A DNA stretch of 25,782 nucleotides from a virus. A program made the translations under genes and the position numbers. Under the pieces are notes generated by a model, which worked only from the letters and a program-made list of their open reading frames with translations, made no database searches and had not been told where the DNA came from. Position 1 is the stretch's first letter, and the number at the start of each line of letters is the position of its first letter. Positions 23,868 to 25,782 of this stretch are shown piece after piece. The DNA is taken from positions 1 to 25,782 of the IMG/VR virus record IMGVR_UViG_3300025083_004076; one strand, 5' to 3'.

Positions 23868-24707
23868 TTAAACTAAAACCAAATTTGAAAAATTAAAATC
23901 TTGAGAGAAGTCCTCTAGGCCAAGTTTGTAATAACGATATGCATCATTAATATATTTTTCTGAGTTGATGCAGTTTTTTGTAAATGCATCTAAATCATCA
24001 GAGCATATAAAATCAATAACATCATCTACATTGTTTACATCAATATCTTTTGAAAGAAGATGTCGCCTAAAGTTCATCCTTATCCCATGTCTCTTCTTGA
24101 TTAACTCTGGATTATCTTCACAACCCAATTGAACATGAATACTTCCTTTTGTCAGATAGTATCTTAATGCTTGTTTAACAAAATCAAATTCTCCACGTTT
24201 TTCCGATCTCAAATTAGTTCTAATTGGAGTGGAATCAAAAACTTCATTACCATGTAGTTCAATGGCTCTATTGCAACCAACAAGCATTTCATGAATAGAA
24301 TTTTTCCAATACATCCATTCGTTCAACTTAAAAGCCATAAACTTACCTTCATAGTATAAGCCATCTACACCATTATTTTCGAAGATTTCTTTGTGAGATG
24401 ACCAATTCTGCATAAACTCCAGAGATAGTCTCTCCTCTGAGTCTATATTAAAAAACCAATCTCCTTCTCTAATTACATTGCTGAATAAATAATGGTTCCT
24501 TGGGAAGTCATATCTACCCAACCAATCTGTATAGATTATTTTACCATCTCCCTTCACAGACTCCAAGTAATCTGCACCTTCATCTTTTGGGTAATGGAAT
24601 GTCCAAACTAATCCATCAAAATAATCTTTAATTGGATCAATTAATTCTTTTAAATTTTGCTCATTACCTTCATTGGTAATTCCACATAACCAAACTTTAT
24701 TTTTCAT
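23868..24707 (-). CDS. GT2-like glycosyltransferase
   Basis: The 279-aa protein has a GT-A-like start (MKNKVWLCGITNEGNE), a donor-binding acidic motif NVIREGDWFFNIDSEERLS (about 77-95, DSE in place of DxD) and an Arg-rich helix LRSEKRGEFDFVKQALRYYL. The pattern resembles single-domain GT2 enzymes with lDxDE sites. It has no membrane segment. Its ATG is 8 T residues after the AAGGAG in the hairpin at 24716-24746, one of very few genes here with a Shine-Dalgarno. It opens the glycan cassette. Confidence 0.7.
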   Translation of the reverse strand: MKNKVWLCGITNEGNEQNLKELIDPIKDYFDGLVWTFHYPKDEGADYLESVKGDGKIIYTDWLGRYDFPRNHYLFSNVIREGDWFFNIDSEERLSLEFMQNWSSHKEIFENNGVDGLYYEGKFMAFKLNEWMYWKNSIHEMLVGCNRAIELHGNEVFDSTPIRTNLRSEKRGEFDFVKQALRYYLTKGSIHVQLGCEDNPELIKKRHGIRMNFRRHLLSKDIDVNNVDDVIDFICSDDLDAFTKNCINSEKYINDAYRYYKLGLEDFSQDFNFSNLVLV

Positions 24708-24746
24708 AAAAAAAACTCCTTCTAGGTAAGCACGACCTAGAAGGAG
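24708..24746 (-). terminator. Intrinsic terminator with embedded AAGGAG
   Basis: On the minus strand a perfect 12-bp stem (arms 24735-24746 and 24716-24727, loop of 7 nt) is followed by eight T residues (24715-24708), then ATG at 24707. This is a classical Rho-independent terminator for the small heat-shock gene. The 3' arm contains AAGGAG, placed 8 nt before the glycosyltransferase ATG, so stem formation would also hide the ribosome site of read-through message. Confidence 0.85.
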
Positions 24747-24768
24747 CGATATAAGTCACTTCAAAGTT

Positions 24769-25218
24769 TTACTTAACTTTGATCATTATATCTTTTTTCT
24801 CCTCTTTCTCAAGAGGTATTTTGATTCTCAATAGGCCATTTTTATATTCTGCCTCAATGGAATCCTTATCAACGTTCTGGTGCAAGGTAAAGTGCTTCTT
24901 GACAGATCGTCGAGATATTTTTCTATGGTAGAATTCAGCCATTTCAATCCTTTCATCTTCTTCGTCCCGTTCCTCTGGGCAAACCCAAGCTTCAACTTTT
25001 AAAGTTTGGCCAGATACAGAGACACAAATGGAATCTTTATCAAACCCAACTAAGGCAAACTCAAGAATAAAATTGTCATCCTTGTCTTTGTAAGCATCGT
25101 AAGGCTCTGAGCCTGAATACAATGGAGCATTAGCTTGATTAGCTAACGACTGCATACGCTTAAAGATATCTCCCTCGAAAACCAAGGGAGCCAACATTTT
25201 GTTTATCATCATTGTCAT
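24769..25218 (-). CDS. Small heat-shock protein (Hsp20 / alpha-crystallin)
   Basis: The 149-aa protein has a variable N-terminus (about 1-40) and an alpha-crystallin domain: DNFILEFALVGFDKDSICVS (about 48-67), GQTLKVEA, then EFYHRKISRRSVKKHF and EYKNGLLRIKIPLEKE (the A/G-x-L core near the domain end). The tail DIMIKVK holds an IxV-like anchor. Such ATP-independent chaperones occur in many large phages, where they may protect virion or replication proteins. A terminator follows 23 nt after the stop. A second hairpin (24761-24782, 8-bp stem) spans the stop codon. Confidence 0.9.
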   Translation of the reverse strand: MTMMINKMLAPLVFEGDIFKRMQSLANQANAPLYSGSEPYDAYKDKDDNFILEFALVGFDKDSICVSVSGQTLKVEAWVCPEERDEEDERIEMAEFYHRKISRRSVKKHFTLHQNVDKDSIEAEYKNGLLRIKIPLEKEEKKDIMIKVK

Positions 25219-25297
25219 ACTACTATTTTAGTTAGTTTTTGTTTTTCTAGCCCCATTTTGGGTGCTGGAAATTCTCAGACAATAGAGATATACTAAA

Positions 25298-25399
25298 TCA
25301 ATCCTCTTCAAATTGAGCTTCGTCGATGCGATCTAGTATAAATGCTATTGTTTCGTCGAGTTCTACCTCGTCTGTAAAATTAATTTCCGGCTCAGTCAT
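25298..25399 (-). CDS. Tiny acidic ORF (33 aa)
   Basis: Hand translation from ATG at 25399 to TGA at 25300-25298 gives 33 aa with many Glu/Asp residues (MTEPEINFTDEVELDE at the start, ending FEED). It fills most of the gap between ribonucleotide reductase and Hsp20. The composition looks coding, but it is short and no homologue is known to me. The 10-nt palindrome tgtatataca (25406-25415) just upstream could be a regulatory site. Confidence 0.4.
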   Translation of the reverse strand: MTEPEINFTDEVELDETIAFILDRIDEAQFEED

Positions 25400-25437
25400 A
25401 GTGCATGTATATACACAATCCAGAACCTTGGGGAAAT

Positions 25438-25782
25438 TTACCCCTCACAAGATTTACATTCCATCATAGACCTTGCTAATTCTTGGCTGGGGTTTGCGCT
25501 TCTCTGGTAATAAAATCCTTTAATGCCATTCTGCCATCCATAAATCAAAAGCTGGTTCACTTCTTTAGCAGGAGCTTTGGGAGCAACCATGATATTCAAA
25601 GATTGCCCTTGATCAATATACTTTTGCCTTTGAGCCGCTTGAATAACAATTTCTTTCTGGCTGATTTCTCCAAAAGTTTTAAATACTTCTTTTTCCTCGT
25701 CAGATAAAAAAGATAAATGCTGAACTGAGCCTCCTTTCCCTAAGATACCCATCCAAACATCATCATTATCTTTCCCCTTCTC
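25438..25782 (-). CDS. nrdA: Ribonucleotide reductase large subunit, C-terminal part (5' end beyond the window)
   Basis: The frame is open to the right edge, so the first part is missing; 114 codons and the stop are visible. GGSVQHLSFLSDEEKEVFKT, RQKYIDQGQSLNIMVAP, YGWQNGIKGFYYQRS and the C-terminal MECKSCEG are typical of phage class I-type ribonucleotide reductase large subunits. The CKSC pair is the redox shuttle that re-reduces the active site. The enzyme makes dNDPs for phage DNA synthesis. The class (I versus II) cannot be settled from this end. Confidence 0.88.
   Translation of the reverse strand, partial: EKGKDNDDVWMGILGKGGSVQHLSFLSDEEKEVFKTFGEISQKEIVIQAAQRQKYIDQGQSLNIMVAPKAPAKEVNQLLIYGWQNGIKGFYYQRSANPSQELARSMMECKSCEG

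Noticed and set aside
25425-25445. Short GGGG/CCCC hairpin at the ribonucleotide reductase stop
   Set aside because: Only 4 GC pairs and no T tract; not convincing as a terminator.

Overview
The window is part of a tailed bacteriophage (Caudoviricetes) genome with AT-rich DNA. Nearly all genes lie on the minus strand and read right to left, packed with 1-17 nt overlaps, often ATGA, TAATG or TGATG junctions. The phage assignment rests on a tail-fibre-like gene at the left edge, a candidate lysis cluster, a complete replication/recombination operon, and a phage-type ribonucleotide reductase at the right edge. A lipoprotein nested in another frame (spanin-like), a heptose epimerase and a PEP-CTERM protein point to a Gram-negative host. 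PEP-CTERM signals together with scarce Shine-Dalgarno sequences make a Verrucomicrobiota-like host a reasonable guess, not a proof.

Layout in transcription order (right to left). 25438-25782: 3' end of the ribonucleotide reductase large subunit. 25298-25399: a tiny acidic ORF. 24769-25218: a small heat-shock protein. 24708-24746: a perfect 12-bp hairpin plus T8, which looks like a terminator and also carries the AAGGAG just before the next start codon. 19713-24707: a markedly AT-rich glycan cassette with three glycosyltransferase-like proteins (GT2-like, GT90-like, DUF5672-like), a GNAT acetyltransferase, an NDP-sugar 4,6-dehydratase and a sugar aminotransferase. 18651-19679: GDP-mannose 4,6-dehydratase, of clearly higher GC. 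6529-18641: the replication operon. It runs zinc-ribbon protein, RecA, small endonuclease, unknown 73-aa protein, DnaB-like helicase, TOPRIM primase, RecB-family nuclease, then a C-family replicase split into PHP-like, 3'-5' exonuclease and polymerase polypeptides, then a ClpA/ClpC-like AAA+ unfoldase and a 50-aa zinc protein. 3732-6466: small phage genes, a protein with two internal repeats, a conserved two-module phage protein and an ADP-heptose epimerase.

1-3724 is the lysis and tail-fibre end. A lipoprotein ORF nested in a second ORF resembles an Rz/Rz1 spanin pair. Further left are a holin-like membrane protein, a small beta-rich structural protein and the tail fibre. Inserted between them on the plus strand are three genes (1710-3366): an acidic protein of unknown function, a small membrane protein and a secreted PEP-CTERM protein. 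The island starts at a near-perfect 29-bp dyad and ends with its stop codon abutting the stop codon of the opposing gene.

The replication operon probably makes a self-sufficient replisome core, although no clamp or clamp loader is seen here. The sugar genes could build an N-acetylated amino-deoxy sugar and transfer it onto phage or host glycan. The most unusual features are the split replicase with a decayed PHP domain, the Clp unfoldase with a candidate ClpP-docking tripeptide inside the replication operon, and the phage-borne PEP-CTERM protein. No tRNA, rRNA, CRISPR array or insertion sequence was recognised, and no stretch over 300 bases lacks a gene.
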